Made by a program: the position numbers and the translations under genes
The notes under the pieces: model-generated
The model's input: the letters and a program-made list of their open reading frames with translations, nothing else
The model's database searches: none
Told to the model about the DNA's origin: nothing
In this document: piece by piece, positions 1 to 7,950 of the stretch
Position numbering within the stretch: the stretch's first letter is position 1
Layout: each line of letters opens with the position of its first letter
From: DASVRA01 sp036388855
GTDB taxonomy: Bacteria; Pseudomonadota; Alphaproteobacteria; Caulobacterales; Caulobacteraceae
DNA length: 64,000 nt
Reading direction: 5' to 3'
NCBI GenBank assembly: GCA_036388855.1
Contig: DASVRA010000022.1
Coordinates: forward strand, 74,256 to 138,255

Positions 1-795
1 CTTCGGCAGGCGCTCATGCGGCAGCAGGGCCCCGAGCGTCTGCCGAATGGCCTGGGGCGCGACTTCCTCCACTGCGCCCGAAGGGAGGTCGCCGAGGTCG
101 AAGGGGCCGTAGGAGGTGCGGATCAGCCGGTTCACCTTCAGCCCGACATGCTCCAGCACCGTGCGAACCTCGCGGTTCTTTCCCTCCGCCAGCTCCACCG
201 TCAGCCATACGTTGGAGCCGCCGCCGCTCTTCTCCAGCTGCGCGCGGATCGGGCCGTAGGCGATCCCGTCCACGGTCACCCCCTCCCTCAGCCGGTCCAG
301 CCGCTCCTGGCTCACCCGCCCGAAGGCGCGGGCGCGGTAGCGGCGCAGCAGTCCCGTCGCCGGCAGCTCCAGCGCGCGCGCCGCGTCGCCGGCGTTGGTG
401 AGCAGCAGCAGGCCCTCGGAACTGAGGTCGAGACGACCGACGGAGATCACCCGCCCGAGCTCGGCCGGCAGTGCGGCGAATACGGTGGGGCGGCCCTTCG
501 GGTCTTTGTGCGCGGTGAGCAGGCCCGCGGGTTTGTGGTAACGCCACAGCCGCGCCGCCTGGGGCTCGGACACCGGCCGGCCGTCGACGGTGAGGATGTC
601 GCCGGACTCCACCGTCACCGCCGGGCCCTCCAGCACCCGCCCGTTCACCGCCACCCGCCCCGCCTCGATCATCCTTTCGGCGTCGCGGCGCGAGGCCACC
701 CCCGCGCGCGCCAGGGCTAGCGCCGCCCGCTCGCCCTTGCCGGCCGCGGCTTGACCGGCTGGGGCGCCGGGGCTCAGGTCGGGACGATGGGCCAT
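1..795 (-). CDS. rRNA pseudouridine synthase, RsuA/RluB family (3' end cut by window)
   Basis: This enzyme family isomerises a specific uridine in rRNA. Reading leftward from an ATG at 793-795, the protein has an S4 RNA-binding domain (about residues 22-70, including LARAGVASRRDAERMIEAG). The catalytic domain follows, with the family signature GRLDLSSEGLLLLTNAGD, where the Asp of GRLD is the expected nucleophile. The C-terminus lies beyond position 1, so length cannot be judged. The start overlaps the divergent tadA start by about 9 bases, so one of the two starts could lie further inside. RluB (23S) is more likely than RsuA (16S), but the two cannot be separated with confidence here. Confidence 0.88.
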   Translation of the reverse strand, partial: MAHRPDLSPGAPAGQAAAGKGERAALALARAGVASRRDAERMIEAGRVAVNGRVLEGPAVTVESGDILTVDGRPVSEPQAARLWRYHKPAGLLTAHKDPKGRPTVFAALPAELGRVISVGRLDLSSEGLLLLTNAGDAARALELPATGLLRRYRARAFGRVSQERLDRLREGVTVDGIAYGPIRAQLEKSGGGSNVWLTVELAEGKNREVRTVLEHVGLKVNRLIRTSYGPFDLGDLPSGAVEEVAPQAIRQTLGALLPHERLPK

Positions 796-1245
796 GACCG
801 GGAGCTAATGCGCTTGGCGCTGGAGCTTGCGCAAGCCGCCGCCGGGGCCGGCGAGACGCCGGTCGGCGCTGTGATCGCCGATCCCGCCACGGGCGAGGTG
901 CTGGGGCGCGGCGCCAACGCCCCCATCGGCCGCCACGACCCCACCGCGCATGCCGAGATCCTGGCGCTGCGCGAGGCGGCCGAGCGGCTCGGCAACTACC
1001 GCCTGACCGGGCTCACCCTGGTGGCGACGCTCGAACCGTGCGCCATGTGCGCGGGCGCGATCAGCCACGCGCGCATCGGCCGCCTCGTCTTCGGCGCCGA
1101 GGACCCCAAGGGCGGCGGCGTGCTGCACGGCCCCCGCGTCTTCGACCACCCCACCTGCCATTGGCGCCCGCAGGTGGAGGCAGGACTCTTGGCCGGCGAT
1201 AGCGCGGAACTCCTGCGGGCCTTTTTCCAGGCCCGCAGGCGCTAA
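787..1245 (+). CDS. tadA: tRNA-specific adenosine deaminase TadA
   Basis: TadA converts A34 to inosine in the anticodon of tRNA-Arg(ACG) and is normally essential. The 152-residue protein has the cytidine/deoxycytidylate deaminase fold. The zinc and proton-shuttle motif HAE is at residues 55-57 and the second zinc motif PCAMC at 84-88. The ATG at 787 is preferred because MGHDRELMRLALELAQ begins the usual TadA N-terminus; an in-frame TTG lies at 751. It is divergent from the pseudouridine synthase, a neighbour pairing common in alphaproteobacteria. The 3' end contains a perfect 10-bp inverted repeat (1212-1239). Confidence 0.93.
   Translation: MGHDRELMRLALELAQAAAGAGETPVGAVIADPATGEVLGRGANAPIGRHDPTAHAEILALREAAERLGNYRLTGLTLVATLEPCAMCAGAISHARIGRLVFGAEDPKGGGVLHGPRVFDHPTCHWRPQVEAGLLAGDSAELLRAFFQARRR
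1212..1239. terminator. perfect inverted repeat at the 3' end of tadA
   Basis: CCTGCGGGCC and GGCCCGCAGG are separated by TTTTTCCA, which gives a perfect 10-bp stem inside the last codons of tadA. No T-tract follows the stem on either strand, so it is at best an imperfect terminator. It could equally be an mRNA 3'-end stabilising hairpin. Confidence 0.35.
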
Positions 1246-1413
1246 ACGGCGGGGAACGGGCCTGACCGGGCAGCGCCCATCAGCCGGATTGGCGTCGCCT
1301 CCCTCCCCTTCATGGGAGACGCAGGCGGTGAGGCAGCTACGTAGGCGTCCTCAGCGCCTCGGCGGAACCCGCATGGCGCTGAGGCTTTGCCTCGGGGAAG
1401 CAGCGGGGCGGCC

Positions 1414-2514
1414 ATGGACTTCGAGGCGGCGGTGGTGGGGGCGGGAGCCGTGGGGCTGGCGTGCGGCTATGCGTTGGCCCGGCGGGGGCTGGCGGTGGTC
1501 GTGCTGGAGAAGGAAGGCGCGATCGGCCAGGGCGTGTCCTCGCGCAATTCCGAGGTGATCCACGCGGGGCTCTACTATCCGCCGGGCTGCCTGAAGGCGC
1601 GGGTGTGTGTGGAGGGGCGGCGGCTGCTCTACGCCTTCCTGGAGAAGCACCGGGTGGACTTCGTGAGGTGCGGCAAGCTGATCGTGGCGACCGAGGCGGG
1701 GGAGCCCGAGGCGCTGGCGGCCCTGGCGGAGCGGGCCGAGCGCAATGGGGTGGAGGGGGTGCGGCGGGTCACGGGCGCGCAGGCGCGCGAGCTGGAGCCG
1801 GAGCTCAGGTGCGAGGAGGCGCTGCTGTCGCGCGAGAGCGGGCTGTTCGACAGCCACGGCTACATGCTGGCGCTGCAGGGGGAGATCGAGGAGGCCGGCG
1901 GGGCGGTGGCGCTGCTCACCAGCTTCGACGGGGCCGAGCCGCTGGGCGGCGGGGGTTTCCGGGTGAGCACGGGCGGGGCGGAGCCGGCGTCGTTCACCAC
2001 CGCGCGGCTGGTGATCGCGGCCGGGCTCGGCGCGCAGGATGCGGCCTCACGCATCGAGGGTTTTCCGGCGGAAGCCGTTCCGCCCCGGCATCTGGCCAAG
2101 GGCGTGTATTTCCGGCTGAGCGGCCCGGCGCCGTTTTCGCGGCTGATCTATCCGGTGCCGGTGCACGGGTCGCTCGGGCTGCACTACCGGCGCGACCTGG
2201 GCGGCCAGGCTGTGTTCGGGCCGGACATCCGCTGGGTGGAGGAGGAGGACTACGAGGTGGAGGGGGTGCGGCTCGGGCGCTTCCGCGAGGCGATCCGGCG
2301 CTACTGGCCTGGGCTGGCCGACGACGCGCTCACGCCGGACTACGCCGGCATCCGGCCCAAGCTGCATGGGCCGGACGAGCCGCAGCCGGACTTCCGGGTG
2401 GACGGGGAGGAGGCGCACGGCCTCGAGGGCCTGGTGGCGCTGTTCGGGATCGAAAGTCCGGGGCTCACCTCGTCGCTGGCCCTGGGCGAGGAGGTCGCCT
2501 CACGCCTCGTCTGA
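1414..2514 (+). CDS. FAD-dependent oxidoreductase, L-2-hydroxyglutarate dehydrogenase-like
   Basis: This is a 366-residue DAO-fold flavoprotein. The FAD-binding GAGAVGLACGYALARRG lies at the N-terminus after MDFEAAVV. The segment SSRNSEVIHAGLYYPPG is typical of the L2HGDH/LhgO group, which oxidises L-2-hydroxyglutarate to 2-oxoglutarate and passes electrons to quinone. The C-terminus has the expected IRPKLHG and GIESPGLTSSLALGE segments. The ATG at 1414 is chosen over an in-frame ATG at 1387 because the Rossmann motif then starts near residue 6. The exact substrate is inferred from motif similarity only. Its 3' end overlaps the convergent SemiSWEET gene by 15 bases. Confidence 0.85.
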   Translation: MDFEAAVVGAGAVGLACGYALARRGLAVVVLEKEGAIGQGVSSRNSEVIHAGLYYPPGCLKARVCVEGRRLLYAFLEKHRVDFVRCGKLIVATEAGEPEALAALAERAERNGVEGVRRVTGAQARELEPELRCEEALLSRESGLFDSHGYMLALQGEIEEAGGAVALLTSFDGAEPLGGGGFRVSTGGAEPASFTTARLVIAAGLGAQDAASRIEGFPAEAVPPRHLAKGVYFRLSGPAPFSRLIYPVPVHGSLGLHYRRDLGGQAVFGPDIRWVEEEDYEVEGVRLGRFREAIRRYWPGLADDALTPDYAGIRPKLHGPDEPQPDFRVDGEEAHGLEGLVALFGIESPGLTSSLALGEEVASRLV

Positions 2515-2775
2515 GCCGTCGCCGAACTTCAGCCGCAGGGCCAGGATGGTGGCGGTCAGGCCCAGGCACACCGAGTTGGTGACCATGATCGGCCAGCTCT
2601 TCAGCATTACGCCGTAGGCGGTCCACAGGCTGAAGCCGGTGACCGTGACCACGTACATGCGCCGCGAGATCGCCTCGGCGCGACGCTCGCGCAGGATCTT
2701 GACGATCTGGGGCACGAAGCTGGCCATGGAGCAGGCGCCCGCGGCCCCGCCGACAATATCGATCAGCAGGCTCAC
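2500..2775 (-). CDS. SemiSWEET sugar transporter (PQ-loop, triple-helix bundle)
   Basis: The product has 91 residues and three predicted membrane helices, the size of a bacterial SemiSWEET, which works as a homodimer to move sugars across the inner membrane. The PQ motif is visible in SFVPQIVKILRER after helix 1, followed by helix 2 (MYVVTVTGFSLWTAYGVML) and helix 3. It starts with GTG at 2775, preceded by GGAGA. The gene is convergent with, and overlaps by 15 bases, the upstream oxidoreductase. The sugar substrate cannot be told from sequence. Confidence 0.88.
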   Translation of the reverse strand: MSLLIDIVGGAAGACSMASFVPQIVKILRERRAEAISRRMYVVTVTGFSLWTAYGVMLKSWPIMVTNSVCLGLTATILALRLKFGDGSDEA

Positions 2776-2791
2776 GGGCGCCGTCTCCTCT

Positions 2792-2811
2792 GGGCGGCGC
2801 GACCGCCGCCC
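2792..2811. terminator. GC-rich hairpin between two minus-strand genes
   Basis: GGGCGGCG, a CGAC loop and CGCCGCCC form a perfect 8-bp stem seven bases downstream of the stop of the 2818-3207 gene. No T-tract follows, so termination strength is uncertain. The hairpin lies just upstream of the SemiSWEET ribosome binding site. Confidence 0.4.
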
Positions 2812-2817
2812 GGCCGG

Positions 2818-3207
2818 TTACTGGTTGGTGGCGTTGTCGGCCGCGTTCTCAGCCGCGTTGCCCGCGCCTTCGGCGGCGTTGCCGACCGCGTCGGCGGCGC
2901 CTTCGGCGGCGTTGCCGACGGACTCGGTGGCGTTCTCCACCGCTTGGCCGGCGGCCGGGGCGCTCGGCAGGTTGACGTTGACGTCGGTCGCGTCCTTGGC
3001 CCCGCCGCGCTGGCTGGCCATGTAGACCAGGCCGACGATCGCCAAGAGCGCGATCAGGCCCAGGATCATCCACATGCCCGAGCCGCCGCGCCGGGTGCTG
3101 GCGGTCGAGGTGGTGGTGGTGTGGGTCGCGGGTCCGGTCACGGTCGGATCGCCGACGGGGCCGGTCGTGGTGGTGCGGACCTCGCGGTCCTCGTAATTGT
3201 CGCTCAT
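2818..3207 (-). CDS. single-pass membrane protein with Ala/Asn/Glu-rich repeat tail
   Basis: This 129-residue protein is of unknown function. It has a Thr-rich N-terminus of about 40 residues, one transmembrane helix (MWMILGLIALLAIVGLVYM, about 45-63), and a C-terminal tail built from repeats of the type GNAAEGAADAV/GNAAENAADNA. The tail is predicted to be helical or disordered and low in complexity. Such proteins are common in Caulobacterales, but no function is assigned here. It is divergent from phoR. Confidence 0.7.
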   Translation of the reverse strand: MSDNYEDREVRTTTTGPVGDPTVTGPATHTTTTSTASTRRGGSGMWMILGLIALLAIVGLVYMASQRGGAKDATDVNVNLPSAPAAGQAVENATESVGNAAEGAADAVGNAAEGAGNAAENAADNATNQ

Positions 3208-3256
3208 GGATCCCTCTCCGCCAGCTTGGCCGTTCGGCCGTCCCCCCCGAACGGGG

Positions 3257-4477
3257 ATGCTCCGCCGTTGGTTCCGGCGGCGGCGGCCTGCGGAGGCGGC
3301 AAGCGCCGCTCAGGCGGCCGCCGCGGGGCCGGGCGAGACGCTTGACCACCGGGTGCTGGACGCCGCGCCCATCCCGATCATGCTGGTGGCCAGCCCGAGC
3401 GGCGACCCGCAGGCGGCGCGGCTGCTGATCGCCAACCTCGCCGCTCGCCAGGTCTTCCGCATCGGGGAAGCGGGGGGGCTGCTGAGCGCCGCCCTGCGCC
3501 ACCCGGGCGCGCTGGAAGCGGTGGAGACGGCGCTAGGCGGGGCGTCCGCCGAAGCCGCGCTTCCGGTTCCCGGTGCGGCGGAGCGGCTGTGGCGGGTGAT
3601 CGCCAATCCGTTGCGGCTGGAGCGGCCGGGGCTGGACCATGCGCTGGTGCTGCTGCGCGACGAAACCGACCTGCGCCGGGTCGAACGGATGCGGGTGGAC
3701 TTCCTCGCCAACGCCAGCCACGAGCTGCGCACGCCGCTAGCCTCACTGGCGGGGTTCATCGAAACGCTGCGGGGGCCGGCGCGGGAGGACGCGGCGGCGC
3801 GCGAGCGGTTCCTGGAGATCATGAGCGCCCAGGCCGGGCGGATGGCGCGGCTGATCAGCGATCTGCTGTCGCTCAGCCGCATCGAGCTGAACGAGCACAT
3901 CGCGCCGGAGGGGAGCGTCGACCTGGCCGGCGTGGTGCGGGACGTGCTGGACGCCGCCTCGCCCCCGCCGGGCGCCGCGTTGCCGAAGGTGGAGGTCGAC
4001 CTGCCGCCGCCGGGCGCGGCGCTGGTGCGGGGCGACCGCGACCAGCTGATCCAGGTAACCCAGAACCTGATCGACAACGCGGTCAAATACGCGCGGCCCC
4101 AGGGGCGGGTGCGGATCGTGGTGCGCGCTTCGACGGGAGCGGCGCCCGAGAGCCTGCTGTCGCCGGGAGCCGCGCGCCTGCCGCTGCTGGAGCCGCCGCG
4201 AGGCGCGGGCGGTGACCGTGCGGTCCTGATCGTGGCCGACGACGGGCCGGGGATCGCGCGCGAGCACCTGCCGCGGCTGAGCGAGCGGTTCTACCGGGTG
4301 GAGGGACAGAAGTCGGGGGAGCGGCTGGGCACGGGGCTGGGGCTGGCGATCGTCAAGCACATCCTGGGCCGCCATCGGGGAGGGCTGGTCGTGGAGAGCG
4401 CGCCCGGCGTCGGCACGGCCTTCCACGCTTCCGTGCCGCTGGCGCGGCCGGACGGCGAGGGTTCCGGCCCGTCATAG
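3257..4477 (+). CDS. phoR: phosphate regulon sensor histidine kinase PhoR
   Basis: This is the sensor kinase of the PhoR-PhoB phosphate-starvation system. An N-terminal PAS-like segment (about 25-140) precedes the HisKA domain with NASHELRTPL (His155) and FIETLRG, a PhoR hallmark. The HATPase domain has NLIDNAVKYA (N box), DDGPGI (G1) and GTGLGLAIVKHI (G2). Unlike classical PhoR, no transmembrane helix is visible; the N-terminus is the Arg-rich MLRRWFRRRR. In-frame starts at 3197 and 3206 would add residues but no membrane segment. The start at 3257 is uncertain. phoU and phoB follow directly, with no pst genes between. A Pho-box-like array overlaps the stop codon. Confidence 0.88.
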   Translation: MLRRWFRRRRPAEAASAAQAAAAGPGETLDHRVLDAAPIPIMLVASPSGDPQAARLLIANLAARQVFRIGEAGGLLSAALRHPGALEAVETALGGASAEAALPVPGAAERLWRVIANPLRLERPGLDHALVLLRDETDLRRVERMRVDFLANASHELRTPLASLAGFIETLRGPAREDAAARERFLEIMSAQAGRMARLISDLLSLSRIELNEHIAPEGSVDLAGVVRDVLDAASPPPGAALPKVEVDLPPPGAALVRGDRDQLIQVTQNLIDNAVKYARPQGRVRIVVRASTGAAPESLLSPGAARLPLLEPPRGAGGDRAVLIVADDGPGIAREHLPRLSERFYRVEGQKSGERLGTGLGLAIVKHILGRHRGGLVVESAPGVGTAFHASVPLARPDGEGSGPS

Positions 4478-4507
4478 AACCGTCGTAGAACCGTCACGCG
4501 CCGTCAG
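4469..4507 (+). promoter_or_regulatory. Pho-box-like array between phoR and phoU
   Basis: CCGTCAT, CCGTCGT and CCGTCAC begin at 4469, 4480 and 4491, exactly 11 bases apart and separated by AGAA. A fourth CCGTCA begins at 4501. The bacterial Pho box is built of CTGTCAT-like heptamers with an 11-base period, so this matches PhoB binding geometry. It overlaps the phoR stop and lies about 70 bases upstream of the phoU start. It could drive phoUB separately from phoR. Confidence 0.6.
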
Positions 4508-4573
4508 CATTTGTCGGGCACTAGCGGTGGCGCGCCGCCGCGGCGGAATCGCCTTCGCGCAGAGGGGAGCCGG

Positions 4574-5290
4574 GTGGCCCAGACCGAGCACACGGTGAAA
4601 GCTTTCGACGAGGACCTCGACCAGCTGACCGCGGAAGTGGCGCGTATGGGCGGGCTGGTGGAGTCGCAGATCGCCGACGCGCTGGAGACGGTGGTGCGTC
4701 GCGAGCTGCCGCTGGCCGGGCGGGTGATCGAGCGCGACCGCAAGCTGGACGATCTTCAGGCGGAGGTGGAGCGCCGGGCGATCCGCACCATCGCGCTTCG
4801 CCAGCCGATGGCCCAGGACCTGCGCCAGACGGTGGCGGCGATGAAGATCGCCTCGAACCTGGAGCGCTGCGGCGACCTGGCCAAGAACATCGCCAAGCGC
4901 GGGCTGGTGCTGGCGGACTCTGGGCCGACCACGCCGCTCGCCCGCTCGATCGAGCGGATGGGGCGGCTGGTCCAGGGGCGGCTGCAGATGGTGCTGGACG
5001 CCTACACTGCCCAGGACGTGGGGCCGGCGGTCGAGGTCTGGTCCCGCGACGACGAGATCGACGAGCACTACGACAGCCTGTTCCGCGAGCTCTTGACCTA
5101 CATGATGGGCGACCCGCGCACGATCACCTCGGGGGCGCACCTGCTGTTCATCGCCAAGAACCTGGAGCGGATCGGCGACCACGCGACCAATATCGCCGAG
5201 ATCGTGCACTACCAGCTGACCGGCGAGGACCTGGTGACCAGCGAACGGCCCAAGCACGACAGCCTCTCGCGGGCCGATCCCGCGCCATGA
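4574..5290 (+). CDS. phoU: phosphate signalling complex protein PhoU
   Basis: PhoU links the Pst phosphate transporter to PhoR and represses the Pho regulon when phosphate is plentiful. The 238-residue protein has two three-helix bundles with the metal-binding signatures MKIASNLERCGDLAKNIAKR and AKNLERIGDHATNIAE, both diagnostic for PhoU. GTG at 4574, preceded by AGAGGGGAG, gives the natural N-terminus VAQTEHTVKAFDEDL; an upstream in-frame ATG at 4511 would add an atypical basic leader. phoB follows with a 4-base overlap, so the two are probably translationally coupled. The pst genes that usually precede phoU are absent. Confidence 0.93.
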   Translation: MAQTEHTVKAFDEDLDQLTAEVARMGGLVESQIADALETVVRRELPLAGRVIERDRKLDDLQAEVERRAIRTIALRQPMAQDLRQTVAAMKIASNLERCGDLAKNIAKRGLVLADSGPTTPLARSIERMGRLVQGRLQMVLDAYTAQDVGPAVEVWSRDDEIDEHYDSLFRELLTYMMGDPRTITSGAHLLFIAKNLERIGDHATNIAEIVHYQLTGEDLVTSERPKHDSLSRADPAP

Positions 5291-5970
5291 CCCCGCTGAT
5301 CCTGGTGGTCGAGGACGAGGACGCCCTGGCCACCCTGCTCGAATACAACCTGGACAAGGAGGGTTACCGGGTGCGCCTGGCCGGCGACGGCGAGGAGGCG
5401 CTGCTGCTGGTCGCGGAGGAGACGCCGGACTTGGTGATCCTGGACTGGATGCTGCCCAAGGTGTCCGGAATCGAGGTCTGCCGGCGCCTGCGCGCCAGGG
5501 CCGAGACGCGCAACCTGCCGGTGATCATGCTGACCGCGCGGGCGGAGGAGAGCGACCGCATCCGCGGGTTGGACACGGGCGCCGACGACTACCTAGTCAA
5601 GCCCTTTTCGGTGAGCGAACTGTCGGCGCGCATCCGCGCGGTGCTGCGCCGCATCCGTCCGGGCTTGGCAGAGGACCGCCTGCGCCGCGGCGACCTGGTG
5701 ATCGACCGCGCGGCCCACCGCGTGAGCCGTGAGGGCAAGAACATCCACCTCGGCCCCACCGAGTTCCGGCTGCTCGAATACCTGATGCAGCACCCCGGCC
5801 GGGTGTTCAGCCGCGAGCAGCTGCTGGACGCGGTGTGGGGCTCGGACGTCTATGTCGAGGCGCGCACGGTGGACGTGCACATCGGGCGGCTGCGCAAGGC
5901 GCTGGGCGCGGGCGACCCGATCCGAACCGTCCGGTCGGCCGGCTATTCCCTCGACTTCGAGGCCGCCTGA
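5287..5970 (+). CDS. phoB: phosphate regulon response regulator PhoB
   Basis: PhoB is the DNA-binding response regulator activated by PhoR. The 227-residue product has a receiver with acidic pocket Glu9-Asp10, phosphoacceptor Asp53 in LVILDWMLPK, a conserved Thr in MLTARAEE and a Lys in LVKPFS. An OmpR/PhoB winged-helix domain follows (about 130-225) with PTEFRLLEYLMQHPGRVFSR and VDVHIGRLRKAL. The ATG overlaps the phoU stop as ATGA. It ends four bases before the convergent RTX gene. Confidence 0.95.
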   Translation: MTPLILVVEDEDALATLLEYNLDKEGYRVRLAGDGEEALLLVAEETPDLVILDWMLPKVSGIEVCRRLRARAETRNLPVIMLTARAEESDRIRGLDTGADDYLVKPFSVSELSARIRAVLRRIRPGLAEDRLRRGDLVIDRAAHRVSREGKNIHLGPTEFRLLEYLMQHPGRVFSREQLLDAVWGSDVYVEARTVDVHIGRLRKALGAGDPIRTVRSAGYSLDFEAA

Positions 5971-5974
5971 GCCC

Positions 5975-6736
5975 CTACAGCACGAAGCTGTCGAAGTCGC
6001 GGTGGTCGCCGTCGAGGACGATGGTCAGGTCCGCCTCGCCGTCGCCGTCCACGTCGCCTTCGAGGAAGGTGCGGTTGGAGCCGGCGTCGTAACGCAGCGC
6101 CAGTTCGCCGGCGTCGCCGCTCAGCTCGTCCACCAGGACGAAGGCCTGGTTGCCGCTGTGGGTGGTGTCGGCGTCGATCCGGCGCAGGAAGATCACGTCG
6201 TCCGAGTCGTCTAGGTCGGTGATCCGGTCGGCGTCGCCGGTGCGCGAGTCGGCCACCCGGTCGAAGTAGAAGTAGTCGATCCCGTCGCTGCCGGAGAGCA
6301 CGTCGGCGCCCCGGCCGCCGGTGATGTCGTCGGCGTTCTCGCCGCCCTGGATGGTGTCGCGCCCGCCGTAGCCGAACAGCTGGTCCTTGCCCGAGCCGCC
6401 ATCGATCTGGTCGTCGCCCTTGCCGCCCAGCACCGTGTCGTCGCCGGCCTCGCCGAAGACGGTGCTGGTCCCCAGCACGTCGATGAAGTCGTCGCCGTTG
6501 CCGCCGAATACGTCGTTGAAGCCGCCGTCGTCGAAGATGATGTCGTCGCCGTTGTCGCCCTTGAGCAGGTCGTCGCCCGTGCCGCCGTCGAGTACGTCGT
6601 TGTCGAAACCGCCCAGCAGGCTGTCGTCGCCGCCGTTGCCGACCAGGGTGTCGTCGCCGGCGCCGCCGTCGAAATAGTCGTCCGCGCCGCCGCCGCTGCG
6701 GAAGTTGTCGCCGGGGCCGCCAAAGAACCTAGCCAT
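5975..6736 (-). CDS. RTX calcium-binding repeat protein with shared C-terminal module
   Basis: The 253-residue secreted protein is made almost entirely of GGxGxDxLx-type nonapeptides (for example GGAGDDTLVGNGGDDSLLGG), which bind Ca2+ and fold as a parallel beta-roll outside the cell. After about residue 165 comes a non-repeat module with DRITDLDDSDDVIFLRRIDAD, EGDVDGDGEADL and a terminal DSFVL. This is the serralysin-like C-terminal region typical of type I secretion substrates. ATG at 6736, with GGTGGAG upstream, is preferred to a TTG 15 bases earlier. There is no enzymatic domain. The same module ends the proteins at 6838-7896 and 13010-14794. Confidence 0.85.
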   Translation of the reverse strand: MARFFGGPGDNFRSGGGADDYFDGGAGDDTLVGNGGDDSLLGGFDNDVLDGGTGDDLLKGDNGDDIIFDDGGFNDVFGGNGDDFIDVLGTSTVFGEAGDDTVLGGKGDDQIDGGSGKDQLFGYGGRDTIQGGENADDITGGRGADVLSGSDGIDYFYFDRVADSRTGDADRITDLDDSDDVIFLRRIDADTTHSGNQAFVLVDELSGDAGELALRYDAGSNRTFLEGDVDGDGEADLTIVLDGDHRDFDSFVL

Positions 6737-6837
6737 GATCCACTCCACCAAAACGGTTTGGTTAAGAGGGGAACGCCCCCGCGCCTGAACCGTCGCTGAA
6801 CGCGCGGCCCTTGCATGCGCGGCCGATCGCCGCCGGC

Positions 6838-7896
6838 CTAGAGGACGATGTCGAGGATGTCGCGCACGTCGAAGAAGATCTCTACGCGCAGGTCGGCCAC
6901 GCCGTCGCCGCCGACGTCGCCCTCGACGATGGTGATGTCCTCGGCGGCGTCGTAGCGGATCACCAGCTGGCCCGAGCTGCCGGTGAAGGCGTCGACGACG
7001 CGGAAGGCCTCATTGCCCGCGCGGTCCATGCGCGCGTCGATGCCCGAGAGGTCGAGCACGTCGGCGCCGTCCCAGTCGTCGATCATGTCGGTGGCGAAGG
7101 GGGTGGAGTCGTTCCAGTCGGTGATGACGAACGTATCGGCGCCTCCGCCGCCGAACAGGAAGTCCGCGCCGCCTTCGCCGCTGATCCGGTCGGCGCCCTT
7201 GCCGCCTTGGAGGATGTCGAAGCCGGTGTAGCCGCGCAGGGTGTCGGCGCCGGCGCCGCCCTTGACGGTGTCGTCCCCGCTGCTGGCCCAGACGCTGTCG
7301 TCGCCCTCGCCGCCCTCGACGAAGCTGACGCCGCCGCCGAGGCTGGCGCGGTCGTTGCCGTCGCCCAGCACCAGCCAGTTGGAGCCGCCGTAGTCGGTGA
7401 CCACGTCGTCGCCCAGGCCCGCCTTCACCGTGTCATTGCCGTGGCCGGAGGTGATGTCGTTGGCGGCCTTGGAGCCGATGATCGAGTCATTGCCGTCGCC
7501 GGTGATCACCCCTTCGATCGAGGCGATCGACTGGAACACCGAGCCGTTGGCCACCGCCTGGTTCTTGCCGAGGTTGATCACCCAGCTGGCGCCGGTGATT
7601 GAGCCCCAGTCGACGATGTCGGTCCCGCCGTAACCGAACAGCACCTCGCTCGCGAGCACGGCGCCGGGCCGCAGGAAATCGTCGCCGGCGTGACCGAACA
7701 GGATGTCGACGCCGTCGCCGCCGGCCAGCACGTCGTTGCCGCCGTTGCCCTCGAGCGTGTCGTCGCCCGAGCCGCCGTCGAGGGTATCGTCGCCGGCGAG
7801 GCCTTCGAGGTGGTCGGCGCCGCCTTCCCCGAAAGTCACGTCCGCTCCGCCCGTGCCGGTCCAGGAATTGTCGCCGTCGCCCAGAAAGTTCGCCAT
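6838..7896 (-). CDS. RTX calcium-binding repeat protein with shared C-terminal module
   Basis: This is a 352-residue homologue of the neighbouring RTX gene. N-terminal nonapeptides (GLAGDDTLDGGSGDDTLEGN) are followed by a degenerate middle stretch (about 90-190, including GSKAANDITSGHGNDTV) and a second block of repeats. The final module, IDDWDGADVLDLSGIDARM to EGDVGGDGVADLRV, ends in DILDIVL. ATG at 7896 follows GGTGGAG at good spacing; an in-frame start 51 bases upstream would add an unlikely leader. It is probably exported by a type I system encoded elsewhere, because no ABC/MFP/TolC genes are in the window. The tandem pair looks like a gene duplication. Confidence 0.85.
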   Translation of the reverse strand: MANFLGDGDNSWTGTGGADVTFGEGGADHLEGLAGDDTLDGGSGDDTLEGNGGNDVLAGGDGVDILFGHAGDDFLRPGAVLASEVLFGYGGTDIVDWGSITGASWVINLGKNQAVANGSVFQSIASIEGVITGDGNDSIIGSKAANDITSGHGNDTVKAGLGDDVVTDYGGSNWLVLGDGNDRASLGGGVSFVEGGEGDDSVWASSGDDTVKGGAGADTLRGYTGFDILQGGKGADRISGEGGADFLFGGGGADTFVITDWNDSTPFATDMIDDWDGADVLDLSGIDARMDRAGNEAFRVVDAFTGSSGQLVIRYDAAEDITIVEGDVGGDGVADLRVEIFFDVRDILDIVL

Positions 7897-7950
7897 CGCC
7901 GCCTCCACCGAGACGAACAGCGCTATCACGCCCGACGGCGGCGCCAAGGC

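Noticed and set aside
5975..7896. Idea that the two RTX genes form a toxin or hemolysin operon
   Set aside because: No acyltransferase, enzymatic domain or type I transporter genes are present; the proteins are repeat-only apart from the terminal module.
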